From the NCBI GenBank assembly GCA_034520625.1, contig JAXHNI010000012.1, positions 1 to 64,000 on the forward strand: 64,000 nt of DNA, in the 5' to 3' direction. This DNA comes from JAANXG01 sp034520625. Lineage in GTDB: Bacteria > Pseudomonadota > Gammaproteobacteria > Arenicellales > JAANXG01. Both the position numbers and the translations under genes were made by a program. The notes under the pieces are model-generated. The model saw nothing but the letters and a program-made list of their open reading frames with translations. It did no database searches and had not been told where the DNA came from. Shown here piece by piece: positions 18,669 through 28,050 of this stretch. Each line of letters starts with the position of its first letter. Position 1 is the first letter of the stretch.

Positions 18669-18991
18669 TCATCGTTCCGCTCACGCGTTAGCGATAGCCC
18701 GGTATCGGGCTGGCGCGGATGCTCCTCCGCCGGGCAATTGTCATCCAGATTCGCGTATCCGTCCTCGTCAAAATCGAGAGCCTCTCCTGGATGCACATAC
18801 TCATCCGCCGCCTGGTCCGCGGTCAGGATTTCACAGGCATCAGGCAACTCCTGGAGCACTGCCTCGGCGCTCGCGGTTGCGGCATCCGACGCGACCGCCG
18901 TGCCTTGCGCGCCCTGCTCGGAATCCTCCTAGCAGGCGGTCAGAGTCACTCCCACAAACCCGAGCAGCAACACCCAGCCCCGCATCATCAT
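18491..18991 (-). pseudogene. Lipoprotein gene with a stop codon right after the lipobox
   Basis: ATG 18991 has an AAGGAG site and lies 14 bases after the stop of the 1821-residue gene. It encodes a lipoprotein signal ending LTAC, but codon 21 is TAG (18929-18931). The same frame stays open after the stop and encodes an acidic protein with DFDEDGYANLDDNCP, a thrombospondin type-3 calcium-binding repeat. The frame then drifts into sequence that overlaps the next gene and ends at 18491. A C-to-T change of a Gln codon would explain the stop. Unless amber suppression occurs, only the signal peptide is made. Confidence 0.6.
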
Positions 18992-19005
18992 TGCATGCTC
19001 CTTAG

Positions 19006-22000
19006 TCATTCAATATCAGAGTCCGGCGAGCCGAGTTTCAGGAGAACCTCCTCGCCGGGCGGGATTTCGACCTGGTCGAAGCTGATCGCCGGGACCGAGC
19101 GCACCGTCACCTCGTAGTGTCCCGCCTCCAGCTCCACCGGATCGCCGCCGACCACAGCCTCGGCAACGAGCTCGCCACTGCGGTCCCGGACCTCGTAGAT
19201 TGTCTGCAAAGCAGTTTTCAGCGCCGCGCTCAGCTCAGCCGGATCATTGGCGGACAGGTAGCGGCCGCCGCCCTGGTTCGCCCATTGGCGGAAGGTCTCG
19301 GCCAAATCCGGATCGTCGATGGCAAAGCCGACGATGTTCAGTGTCACGTCGAACCCTTCGTCGGTGAGGGACTCGATTACCGACTGCGGGTCGCCGTCGC
19401 AGGTCTCTTTGCCGTCCGTCACCAGAAGCACCGTCCTGCTCCCGGTCGCGTCCTTCAGATCGTCACGCACCTTGTCGAGTGAATCGGCAATGGGGGTCTT
19501 CGCCAGGTTCCTGGCCTCGATGGCGCGCAGCTTCCGGGTGAGGTTTTCAACATCGAGGGGCGCCAGGGATTGCTCCAGGTCAGTGCGGCAGGCATTGGGC
19601 TGCTGATGGCCGAACACGCGCAGGGCAACCGGCGTGCCGGGCGGCAGTGATTCTTCCACCGCCCCGATCAGCAGCGCTTTCGCGATGTCGATGCGGCGCC
19701 GGCCTTCCATGCGCTGGAGCATGGATCCGGAGGCATCGAGAATGAGCTCGACGGCTCCGTGCATGGCAGCGGCGCCTTCACCCGGGTCGCCGGCTACTAC
19801 GGCCAATGTGCCGGGCTTGCCCGCGTTCGCGTCGAACCGCGCAGCAGCCGACAACTCGTACGGCGCCGGTGCCCGCAGCAGCGTCGCCGCGCGGTCGAAG
19901 GCGACTTCCATTTCGCCGGCGGACAGCACATGGTCGTAGTGGCCGCCGTTCACATCCGTCCAGCCCTGGAGGAGATCCTGCTCGCGGGGCGGGTTCCGGC
20001 TGAACGCGCCATCAGAGCTGAGGCCGAGAGCGAAAATGCGGGGCCGAACTTCGCGGAACTTCTGCCAGACCCGCGCATGGCGTGTCGTGGCCGCGTCGGT
20101 GATCAGCACCACGGCCTTGGTGCCCTCTCTCGGCGCCAGAGCGGTACTCGACGTGGCGAGCGTTTTCTCCGCCGCGCTGGAGCTGGTGTCGCGCGGCAGC
20201 TCGTTGAGAATCGTCTGGAGCACATAGGGCTCGCCGTACCAGTCGGCGACCAGCGGTGAGCTGCCGAAGGGAATGAAATTGACGCCGTCCCGCCCCGGCA
20301 CCACATCCTCGGCATAAGCCATGAGGGCGTTGTAGGTCACCGGCAGATAGGCGCCGACGCTGGCGCTGGTATCCCATGAAAACACGACATTCCGGGGCGG
20401 TTCTTCGACGTGGATCCAATAGTCCTCTCCCGCCTCGACGACATACTCGTACCGATGCCGGGCCGTCTGCGCATCCCGGCGCACGGCCATCACCGGCTCG
20501 CCGGCGGCATCTTCGAGGTGCAGACGCGTCCGGACCGTGGGCTCGCCCTTCACCGTCACGTCCAACAGGTTCATGCCGTCGGGAACGCTGAGGCGGTACC
20601 AGTCGGACTCCTTGCCGAGTTGAACACGCCCGGCCGTTGCCTGGCCCAGTTCCAGGGGAGCCGCGCTGGGACGGTCATTGTTGCCGGACGGCCGGAACGC
20701 CGGCGGCGGCTGGATGGGCAGAGTGGATTCGTAAAAGGCTGCTTTCGAGGCGAAACCCCACTCGGTCAGAATGGAACGGTAGTCATCTCCGGGAGACTGC
20801 TCGACAACGCCGATCCGTTCCGGCGGCGTCCTTTTCACCGGCCGTTCCGGCCCGGGCACGGTGAATCTGAGGTAGCGCGCCCACACGGACTCATCCAGCT
20901 CGAGCTGCTGAAGGGATTTGCTGCCGTCGAGCTTCCAATCGGACACGGGCCGCCACGGCCCGAACGGGCTGTCCAGGGCCGCGCTGATCCGCACCCGCTT
21001 GATGCGTTGCTCGGCATCCGCGTCGTCATCCGTCACCCATTGCAGCCGCGCGATGCGCGCGGCCCGCTGGTGGTGGAACGCGACCACCCATTGCATCGGC
21101 TCGCCCGCCGACAGGCGCACCGCGTCGGGGTCCTTTTCATCCTCGCGCAGGATCGTGCTGTCCCAGTGCTCGGTGATCCGTGGTTTCGACCAGACCACGT
21201 GGCCGCCCAGGTCGTTGTCCGCCAGGTTGTATCCGGTCTCATTCTTCAAGCCCGTACCCGGCTCCGCGATCACCTTCCATTCACCAAGCCCGAATCCGGG
21301 CTGGTCCTCGCCGGTAAAGTTTTCAATAAGCCGCAGCCGTGCGTAGCGGGCCGGGACCGGGTGCTTCAGCACGAATGCCTGCTCGCTGGGTATCGGTTCG
21401 GCCTGCCCCTGCAGGGCGGTCTCGTAGCGCTCACCGTCCGTGGACAACGCCAACTCGAACTCCCGCGGCGCGTGATCGATGGCCAGTTGTCCAAGAGGAT
21501 TCAAGGTGATCCCGGCGACCGGAACCGGTTCATCACCGGCCAGCTCCACGGTGGCACTGGTCTCGTCCTGGTTGCTTCTTATGATTAAGCCGCGGCCTTT
21601 TACCGCCATACCGTCGAACAACTGGCTGTAACCACTGCCGACGCCCTTGATCTCGTCACGGTCGCGCTGTTCATCGGTGGCGACCCAACGACCACCCAGT
21701 GCCTGCCACGCCACATTCGCCCCGCCCAGGAGCGGTTCGGGCAGCTGCCAGTATCTCTCGGGCCCGACCGGCTGCGCCCCGGCCTCCGGCCGAATCTCGG
21801 AGAAAGTCTCAACCTGCCTGCCGTTCGGGTCGACCGCGAGAACACTGATGCGCACCGCTCGCTCCGCCCAGGCATCCGCCGGAACGCGCAGTGTCAGCGG
21901 TATCTCGGCGCTGCCGCCGGCGGGAACGACCGCCTCGCGGGAGTCCAGCTCGATACGCCATCGATGATCGCTGGTCGTACCTTCCAGGTTGACACTGCGC

Positions 22001-24471
22001 TGCCGGTCCGACTCGTTGGTCAGCTCAAGGGTCCCCGCAACCCGTTGTCCATGACGCCGGTAAGCGGCGACCGTATCGCGCTCCAGCTCCAGGGCCATGT
22101 TGATCGGCGATTGACCCATCGCCGCGGCAGCGGCGGCGCCGGACGGAAAGGAAATTTCCAGCCGGTAGGAAGGCGCGGTGTAGATCGACAGGAACGTCGG
22201 CGTGTTGGTGGGCAGCGTGGCCCGATACAGGTTCTTATCGCGATCGTACTCCGCGAGATCGTCGTCGGACGTATCCGTCACGATGCTCAGAACGTTATTC
22301 TTTGAATGGATCTCTATATCAGTGTCGACGGCGAACACCGGCAGACGGTAGAAGTCCGCCTTGTACCAATCTCCCGTCCCGCCCTCGATCACGTGGTTGC
22401 GCGGCAGCGGGCTCGCTATGCCGCGGTGGTCGTTGGGCTCGCAATCGGCGGGACACCCGTAGCGCGGCAGGCGCTCGATCCCCAGCCGGTACTCGGCTTC
22501 GCTGACCTCGGCCGGCGACAATTCCACTTTGTAATTCCCCGGCGGGAACAGCCCCTCCAGGGTCAGCGGCTCGCCGGGCTCCGACGCATTGTCGAGGGAC
22601 CGGGAGCCGCCGAGGTCCTCCCAACTCACCTCTGCGTGCACGGCGCCGTCGGGCGGTGGCGTCACGGTCAGCCGGATCCGGTCCCAATTGGTGAGAAAGA
22701 ACCGGTAGCCGTCGAGATCGGCTTCCTCGCTCAGGATGCCCGTACGCACCTGGCCGATTGCCAGCCGGTGATAACGTGAATCGTCGTCGTTGGGCTCGCG
22801 CTCCGCGTTCATATCCGGCGGCCCTATGGCGCGCGCCAGCAGCGTGTAGTCGCTGTCCTCCCCTTCCAGGGCCAGGTAGTGGTCGCCCGGCAACAGGAAT
22901 ACATTGGGCAAACGCGCCCGCCGGCTGTCTCGCGGGAACCGTTTTTCTTCCACCTTGGCCCCCGCCCCGTCGTAGTAGATCATCTTGCGGACGCCGCCGC
23001 CGATGGCCTGGAAACGCCACAGCTGCGGTTCATCGTTAACGGTGAGGCGGTAGACGTCGGTCTCGCGGCCCGCGAAGCGACCCTTGACCCGAAGCTTGTC
23101 GGTCAGGGCGACCGCTTCCTTCAGCCGGTCGTTGGGCTCGACCTCCCGGCCGATACGGTACGGGTCGCCTTCGATGAACCGCAGCCGGTACCCGGCGCCC
23201 TGCTCACGGCCGTCCACGCGCACGCCGTGGGTGCCCGGCTCGAGCAGCAGGTCCACCAGCTCGATCGGCCCCGACCCCTTGCGGCACTGGACGTTCCTGC
23301 CGTCGCCGTCCAGCAGGCACAGGCTGAGGCGCTCGGACGACCCGGACTCCAGGCGCAGCGTATGAGTCCGCTCGGCGCGCTCCCCGGACCACTCGAAGGC
23401 GAATCGGTCCTCATCACCCTTGGTACCGAAGCGACCCGTGGTCACGGTTCCGGGATCAATGCGATTGGCCTGGTTCCAATCGTCGTTAGGCTCGGCTTCC
23501 TCGCCGGCAACCCGTTGCCCCGTGACGACGGCCGATACGACGCGAATGGCACCACCTTCCCGGGATTCGAGCTGCACCGGGTAGTTGCCCGGCGCCAGTC
23601 CGAGATCGGGGATCGCCAGGTGACCCTGGCGGTCGGTACGGGCGTCGGTCAGCTCCTCGCCCTGGTCGTCGTACAATGTCAGCGTCATCTCGCGCCCGAC
23701 GGCGGTCCGGGCGACCAGCCGCCAGTGCTTGCCGGCGAGCTTCTCGGGGATCTCCAGACTGTACCAGGCGGTGGTGGACGGGTAGAAAGCCGCGTGCTCC
23801 CCCCTGTAGCCCAGGTCGTAGGCGTTGTCCTTCGTCTCGTTCTCCGGGGTGCGCCCGGCGACCACCAGCTTGTCGCCCTGCCGGATGATCAAACGAAACG
23901 CGCCCTCGGACTCATCCTTGACCGCGGATTTCCCGTCCTTGCTTTCCGCCGTCTCGCCCGTGAAGGCCGACGTATCCACATCCGGGGTCAGCAGACCTTT
24001 TTTGATCCCGCCTCCATCTCCACCGCCGGCGTGGGCGACGCCCAGCAGGTAATCGCCCGGCTCGAAGATCAGGTTCTCCGCCACCACCGGGCGCGCGCCG
24101 CGCGTACCGATGCTGAACAGCTTTTCCCTGGACTTTACGTCGACACCGTTGGCCTTGAACTCCACCGTGAACACTTCGACCACCGTCAGCGCACCGGCGA
24201 TGCCCTGGAGCTCCAGCGTCCAGCGCTTGCGCGCATCCTCGTCGGAGACCGTCCACATGAAGCCGTCCTGGTCGGTGCCGGTCTGTACGCCGGCGATGCG
24301 GACGGCCCCGGCCACCGGGTTGGCCGTCGCCGGCGTATCATTGGGCTCGGACTCATAGACCTGGGCGGTATTCGCACCGATCGCCATGGGGCCCACGACG
24401 AGCAGCGCTGTCGTTGCCAGCGTTCTCGTAAGCATTTTCCAACAGAAATTTCGAAAGCGGTTCATCTCCAC
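19006..24471 (-). CDS. Very large exported protein with PPC-like repeats and two VWA domains
   Basis: An 1821-residue protein with an N-terminal signal (residues 1-33, ending PMAIGA-N). The first half has at least five repeats opening with an EPND motif (ESEPND, EEAEPNDD, EVEPNDR, EREPNDDD, DCEPND), each followed by a beta-rich stretch, as in pre-peptidase C-terminal (PPC)-like beta-sandwich domains. The middle has discoidin-like beta segments. A first VWA domain begins at about residue 1367 (DTSAS) and a second at about 1579 (DASGS, with VTDGKETC), both with intact metal-ion-dependent adhesion motifs. It probably acts outside the cytoplasm in adhesion or protein assembly. It heads an operon with a lipoprotein relic and the nucleotidyltransferase-like pair. 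Confidence 0.65.
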   Translation of the reverse strand: MEMNRFRNFCWKMLTRTLATTALLVVGPMAIGANTAQVYESEPNDTPATANPVAGAVRIAGVQTGTDQDGFMWTVSDEDARKRWTLELQGIAGALTVVEVFTVEFKANGVDVKSREKLFSIGTRGARPVVAENLIFEPGDYLLGVAHAGGGDGGGIKKGLLTPDVDTSAFTGETAESKDGKSAVKDESEGAFRLIIRQGDKLVVAGRTPENETKDNAYDLGYRGEHAAFYPSTTAWYSLEIPEKLAGKHWRLVARTAVGREMTLTLYDDQGEELTDARTDRQGHLAIPDLGLAPGNYPVQLESREGGAIRVVSAVVTGQRVAGEEAEPNDDWNQANRIDPGTVTTGRFGTKGDEDRFAFEWSGERAERTHTLRLESGSSERLSLCLLDGDGRNVQCRKGSGPIELVDLLLEPGTHGVRVDGREQGAGYRLRFIEGDPYRIGREVEPNDRLKEAVALTDKLRVKGRFAGRETDVYRLTVNDEPQLWRFQAIGGGVRKMIYYDGAGAKVEEKRFPRDSRRARLPNVFLLPGDHYLALEGEDSDYTLLARAIGPPDMNAEREPNDDDSRYHRLAIGQVRTGILSEEADLDGYRFFLTNWDRIRLTVTPPPDGAVHAEVSWEDLGGSRSLDNASEPGEPLTLEGLFPPGNYKVELSPAEVSEAEYRLGIERLPRYGCPADCEPNDHRGIASPLPRNHVIEGGTGDWYKADFYRLPVFAVDTDIEIHSKNNVLSIVTDTSDDDLAEYDRDKNLYRATLPTNTPTFLSIYTAPSYRLEISFPSGAAAAAAMGQSPINMALELERDTVAAYRRHGQRVAGTLELTNESDRQRSVNLEGTTSDHRWRIELDSREAVVPAGGSAEIPLTLRVPADAWAERAVRISVLAVDPNGRQVETFSEIRPEAGAQPVGPERYWQLPEPLLGGANVAWQALGGRWVATDEQRDRDEIKGVGSGYSQLFDGMAVKGRGLIIRSNQDETSATVELAGDEPVPVAGITLNPLGQLAIDHAPREFELALSTDGERYETALQGQAEPIPSEQAFVLKHPVPARYARLRLIENFTGEDQPGFGLGEWKVIAEPGTGLKNETGYNLADNDLGGHVVWSKPRITEHWDSTILREDEKDPDAVRLSAGEPMQWVVAFHHQRAARIARLQWVTDDDADAEQRIKRVRISAALDSPFGPWRPVSDWKLDGSKSLQQLELDESVWARYLRFTVPGPERPVKRTPPERIGVVEQSPGDDYRSILTEWGFASKAAFYESTLPIQPPPAFRPSGNNDRPSAAPLELGQATAGRVQLGKESDWYRLSVPDGMNLLDVTVKGEPTVRTRLHLEDAAGEPVMAVRRDAQTARHRYEYVVEAGEDYWIHVEEPPRNVVFSWDTSASVGAYLPVTYNALMAYAEDVVPGRDGVNFIPFGSSPLVADWYGEPYVLQTILNELPRDTSSSAAEKTLATSSTALAPREGTKAVVLITDAATTRHARVWQKFREVRPRIFALGLSSDGAFSRNPPREQDLLQGWTDVNGGHYDHVLSAGEMEVAFDRAATLLRAPAPYELSAAARFDANAGKPGTLAVVAGDPGEGAAAMHGAVELILDASGSMLQRMEGRRRIDIAKALLIGAVEESLPPGTPVALRVFGHQQPNACRTDLEQSLAPLDVENLTRKLRAIEARNLAKTPIADSLDKVRDDLKDATGSRTVLLVTDGKETCDGDPQSVIESLTDEGFDVTLNIVGFAIDDPDLAETFRQWANQGGGRYLSANDPAELSAALKTALQTIYEVRDRSGELVAEAVVGGDPVELEAGHYEVTVRSVPAISFDQVEIPPGEEVLLKLGSPDSDIE

Positions 24472-24592
24472 GTTTCCACCTCGCTGACGTAGTCACGCCC
24501 GGGAACACGACCCGGGCGGGTGATCTATCTTGTTCCGACACTGCATTGTCGACTGATGAAAAACGCCCGATTGTTCACGGGAGTCTCCAGTA

Positions 24593-25023
24593 CTACTGTG
24601 TTATTAAATCTGCCTTAACCATCGTTCGCTGACCACAACAAGGACAATGTATCAGCGCCCTGGTGATCACTCGCGCCAGTCGAAACCGAAACGTGGCGAT
24701 CGAGCTGGGCTCATGACGTTGCCTGAGGTCCAGCCCCGCGCGGCTGGAAGCCGTCGGGTAAGGCAGGTTCTTCGAATCGAGCGGCGTTTTTTCCTGCCAG
24801 AAAGCCGCTCGAGTATCAGAAAACCGTAAGCAGCGATGCACAGCGTGGCACGTGGGTCGCATCGCCAACGCCGGCTTGGTGGCAAATTCCACGTCCTGCG
24901 GTACCCCCGCCTGCGCTCGGCGTCCTCGGCCCACTCCCGATCCGCATGCATCAATGCTTTCACGATCGTGTCGCAGTATCGATCAAACCGCCCTTTCAGA
25001 CCCCGGCTCATGGGGCATCTCAC
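24593..25023 (-). pseudogene. Decayed IS701-family transposase
   Basis: Fragments of an IS701-type DDE transposase survive in shifting frames. In order on the minus strand they are GRFDRYCDTIVKALMHADR (N-terminal helix), EWAEDAERRR and AGVPQDVEFATKPALAM (DDE-domain linker), then after a deletion ATLCIAAYGFLILERL and FRLARVITRALIHCPCCG (C-terminal end). The catalytic core between these blocks is gone. No terminal inverted repeats were recognised. The remnant borders a truncated paralogue of the Cys-rich exported protein encoded at 28051-28911. Confidence 0.65.
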
Positions 25024-25057
25024 TAATCATTTGAAGAGAGTTCTGTAATGCCATGTT

Positions 25058-25276
25058 TTATAACATAGTAGTAGATCGTCGCGCGGTTGTCCGAGTCTTG
25101 GAACCCAAAACCCGGAACCCGTAGCCTTGCTGAACGCCGGAGACGAATTTCGAATAAACTTCACAGGAACAATCGTAGTTCCGCGAGAGCGCCGTTTGTA
25201 ATTGAAGAATCAGAGCGAGCAGACCAACCATCATGGGTGTCAAGACTGCAGCGCGGCTCTGGGCATGTTGTCTCAT
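25058..25276 (-). pseudogene. Truncated paralogue of the Cys-rich exported protein
   Basis: ATG 25276 has a CAGGAGC ribosome-binding site and encodes a signal peptide (VGLLALILQLQTALS) followed by NYDCSCEVYSKFVSGVQQ. This matches the mature N-terminus of the 286-residue protein at 28051-28911 (DCDCSCEALSEFESALRQQ). Similarity then stops and the frame ends after 72 residues of unrelated sequence, next to the IS701 remnant. I infer a duplication that was cut by a transposition or deletion event. Confidence 0.55.
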
Positions 25277-25501
25277 AAAGGCTGCTCCTGGTCGCAGTAC
25301 AGCGGGAAGACATTGTTGGCATAATGCTGTGACTGTAAAGGTTACATGTATTTGCAATTGTCGAACGGCATCTCCTGCGCGCCGAGCGAGCCGGTAGTCG
25401 CGTTCAGTCCTCGGGATCAGCTCGATAACGCGTCGTAGAGTAAAACAGGCGTTGCAGCAGCGCCACAGAAAAACCTGAATCTAGCCAGATCATAGGCTTT
25501 A

Positions 25502-27961
25502 CTATTCACGACTAATATCCAATGCCCGGCTAAAAAATCGGGCTAAAGCCAACCCGACCGCCAGCCCTAGTCTCCAAGCAACCTGGCTCGTGAGTCCGAA
25601 TCCATAAGCGAAGCAAGCGAGGCCGTCTCTGAAATTGAAGGCATCACCAAAAAGGTAAATGAAAAAAATAGTACAAGCTGCGCCTAACACAACAGCGCCT
25701 TTGACAATCTCCCTAGTCGTTATATGTTCTGTTACTACAGCTCCTCTGCCATCTGCGTCGACGGCCAAGACTGTGCCATGATTAAGATTTAGCCGCCATT
25801 TTGGGGAATCCAGTAGTGGTCGCTCAGTGCTTTTGGAGTTGCCTGTCGAGTTGCTTTTAACAGGATATGCATAGGCCATTTTCTGGTCGACATGTGTTGC
25901 CTTGTCCGAAAATGAGATAGAGCCGCCATTCATATGCAATTTGTATCCTCCGGAAGCTCCAGAATAGAGTGCACCACTCGCACTCTGAACCTTCGGAACT
26001 GGTGAAGCCAACTCAAGGAATGCGTCTTCAGCAAAGGACTCCCACACACCGACGCGCATCGCGGATCGTCGGTCGTGCACAACGCGGGACCGCTCGGCAC
26101 GAATCGCGCGGCGGTCATTGAACACAATGTCGATTCCCTTGCCGCCAGTGCCCAAGCCCTCTTCCAAGTCCATTTCACCGTGAATCGAAACAAGGTTCGG
26201 AATGGCCCGGTAGACGGCCGGATCAGCAACTCTGGCAGCGCCTTTGTCGAACAAATGATAGAGCGCAAGGTGTTCGGCCACCGGCCGTTCGAGGGCCGCC
26301 TCCTGAGGCACCTGGTAGCCCGCCTCGATCGGGCGCACCTCTGATAGCATCTTCAACTGCCCTTCCGTCTCGGCGAGAAGCCGATCCAGAACCAATGCTT
26401 CCGGGTATCGTCCCGTGTTCAGAAGAAGGGCCTCGCTGCGCAGCGGCACCGCGATGCGGCCGTTCTCCTCAACAGGCCCCTCGAAGATCACACGCTGCTC
26501 GGTCAGCGTGCGTTTCGGCGTCGCGACCGTGTAGGTGAGCACGATGCGCTCAAGCGCCAGGAGGCTTTGCTCCTCCTTCGATCCGAGGTTGCCGAGCGCT
26601 TCGACGGCCTTCGACGCCTTGTCGGAAAATTCCTTGAAGACGCCGGCCTGCGGCTGTGAAATGATGCTCGCTGGTGCGATGAGGCCGCGCCGGCTCACGG
26701 CCTTTCCACCGGCGGGCAGGGTGCCGTTGAGAAACGGCACAGCGTAGCGCCAGTCGGCCATGGCTTCCGGCGCTTCCAGCAGGTTGGTGCCAAACAGCGT
26801 GTCGGGGATGAGCTGGAACTGCAGGAGCTTGCCGTAGAGGTTCGCCGCCGGTCGTTCCCATGGGTCCATAAGCGGCGTGCGCTGGATCTTGTCGCCGATG
26901 CGCCGCTCGACATGTACCTCGAGCCGAAACGTCTGAACAGTCTCCGCTGGCATCTGCTTTGCGTGATAGGCGTGAAATTCCGGCGCGAAATCGGCGTGCG
27001 CCGGGTCGTGGAGGCTCGGATGCGCCGCGTGCCAGGGGTCGCCTGGCGCGAGACGGTACTCGACCCAATAATATTTTTCCGGCGGCCACGCGATCGGCAC
27101 GGGATCAAGATTCATGTGGGATCCCACCGCTTCCTGGAGGACCGCGACCGTCTCCTCGACCTTCTGCTCGAAACGGAAAAATTCGGGAGATCCCTGGCGG
27201 TCGGCGGCCTCGCCCATCGCCTTCTCGATCTCCTTCTGCGGCATGCCGACGCGATCGGCAAAGCGAGCGATGACGGCTTTCGCCTCTTCAAGCGGGATTG
27301 GGGGATCGGTTTCGTTACTCGGGCGGCGGAAGATTTCCTCCCGCAGCCGATCGCCCCCGGCCGGAGATAGCGCTCCTTGCACGATGCGCGCCTCGAACCC
27401 CGCGTCCCTCAGGAGGCTCGCGAGCAGTAGCGACTGGTCGGCGCTGTTGCCCGCCCCGCTGCCGAGCGTGCCCTCGACGCCGCGGAGAACACCCGCATAG
27501 GGCTCATAGGCGATCCGTTCCTTCACCCAAGCGACGATCTCCCGGTCGTCGTAGTCCGCCCTGTCGAGCACGGCCTGCGGATCGAAGCGACTTCGGTCGA
27601 TCAGGGCGCGCAGCTCGCGGATGATCTCGAGCATCGCGGGTGCCCGCGAGGTCAAGCGCTCCGCCTCTGGCGGATGATCGTCGCGCGGGATGACGACGGG
27701 CGCAGCCGCCGCGGGCCAGCCCATGACGCAGATCGCCAGACTGACGAGAATGGAGACGGTACCGCGAAAGAGCGGCGCCGCGGACAGAGTGAGAATCGGA
27801 GACAGACCACGTTTTTGATCCAGCGTGTACCGGGTCCGAAGGTCGGACCCCGTAGTCCCGTCGAACACCACCGTGTGGATGTGATTGCGCACCTGGATCA
27901 ACCGCACGCCGAAAGGCAGGCCGGCCAGAACTCCGGCACCAGCCAGAAAGCGCTTTTTCAT
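25502..27961 (-). CDS. Transglutaminase-like protein with Ser at the nucleophile position
   Basis: An 819-residue exported or membrane-anchored protein. Residues 140-195 resemble a transglutaminase-like core: WVKERIAYEPYAG, then GAGNSADQSLLLASLLRDAG, where family members usually have G-x-C-x-D; here Ser173 stands in place of Cys, so thiol catalysis is unlikely. The C-terminal 70 residues hold two or three membrane helices. The N-terminus is odd: a first hydrophobic segment is followed by a REP-like repeat (27794-27813) translated in frame, and then a normal-looking signal (SILVSLAICVMGWPAAAA). The original start was probably near residue 60 and has been altered by repeat insertion. It lies upstream of the truncated Cys-rich paralogue. 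Confidence 0.55.
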   Translation of the reverse strand: MKKRFLAGAGVLAGLPFGVRLIQVRNHIHTVVFDGTTGSDLRTRYTLDQKRGLSPILTLSAAPLFRGTVSILVSLAICVMGWPAAAAPVVIPRDDHPPEAERLTSRAPAMLEIIRELRALIDRSRFDPQAVLDRADYDDREIVAWVKERIAYEPYAGVLRGVEGTLGSGAGNSADQSLLLASLLRDAGFEARIVQGALSPAGGDRLREEIFRRPSNETDPPIPLEEAKAVIARFADRVGMPQKEIEKAMGEAADRQGSPEFFRFEQKVEETVAVLQEAVGSHMNLDPVPIAWPPEKYYWVEYRLAPGDPWHAAHPSLHDPAHADFAPEFHAYHAKQMPAETVQTFRLEVHVERRIGDKIQRTPLMDPWERPAANLYGKLLQFQLIPDTLFGTNLLEAPEAMADWRYAVPFLNGTLPAGGKAVSRRGLIAPASIISQPQAGVFKEFSDKASKAVEALGNLGSKEEQSLLALERIVLTYTVATPKRTLTEQRVIFEGPVEENGRIAVPLRSEALLLNTGRYPEALVLDRLLAETEGQLKMLSEVRPIEAGYQVPQEAALERPVAEHLALYHLFDKGAARVADPAVYRAIPNLVSIHGEMDLEEGLGTGGKGIDIVFNDRRAIRAERSRVVHDRRSAMRVGVWESFAEDAFLELASPVPKVQSASGALYSGASGGYKLHMNGGSISFSDKATHVDQKMAYAYPVKSNSTGNSKSTERPLLDSPKWRLNLNHGTVLAVDADGRGAVVTEHITTREIVKGAVVLGAACTIFFIYLFGDAFNFRDGLACFAYGFGLTSQVAWRLGLAVGLALARFFSRALDISRE
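27794..27813 (-). repeat. GGGGACAGACCACGTT repeat, copy 2
   Basis: The sequence aatcggagacagaccacgtt differs from the copy at 13644-13663 by one base and has the same orientation relative to the gene it adjoins. Here it lies within the reading frame of the transglutaminase-like gene, immediately before a second signal-peptide-like segment. Confidence 0.55.
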
Positions 27962-28050
27962 CTTTTTGTCTTCCTCATTGACTCACACTTCACTTTGTTG
28001 CCCGCCGGGACAAGGTCCTTGCCGGGCGAGTCGAATACCTTGCGCCGGGC

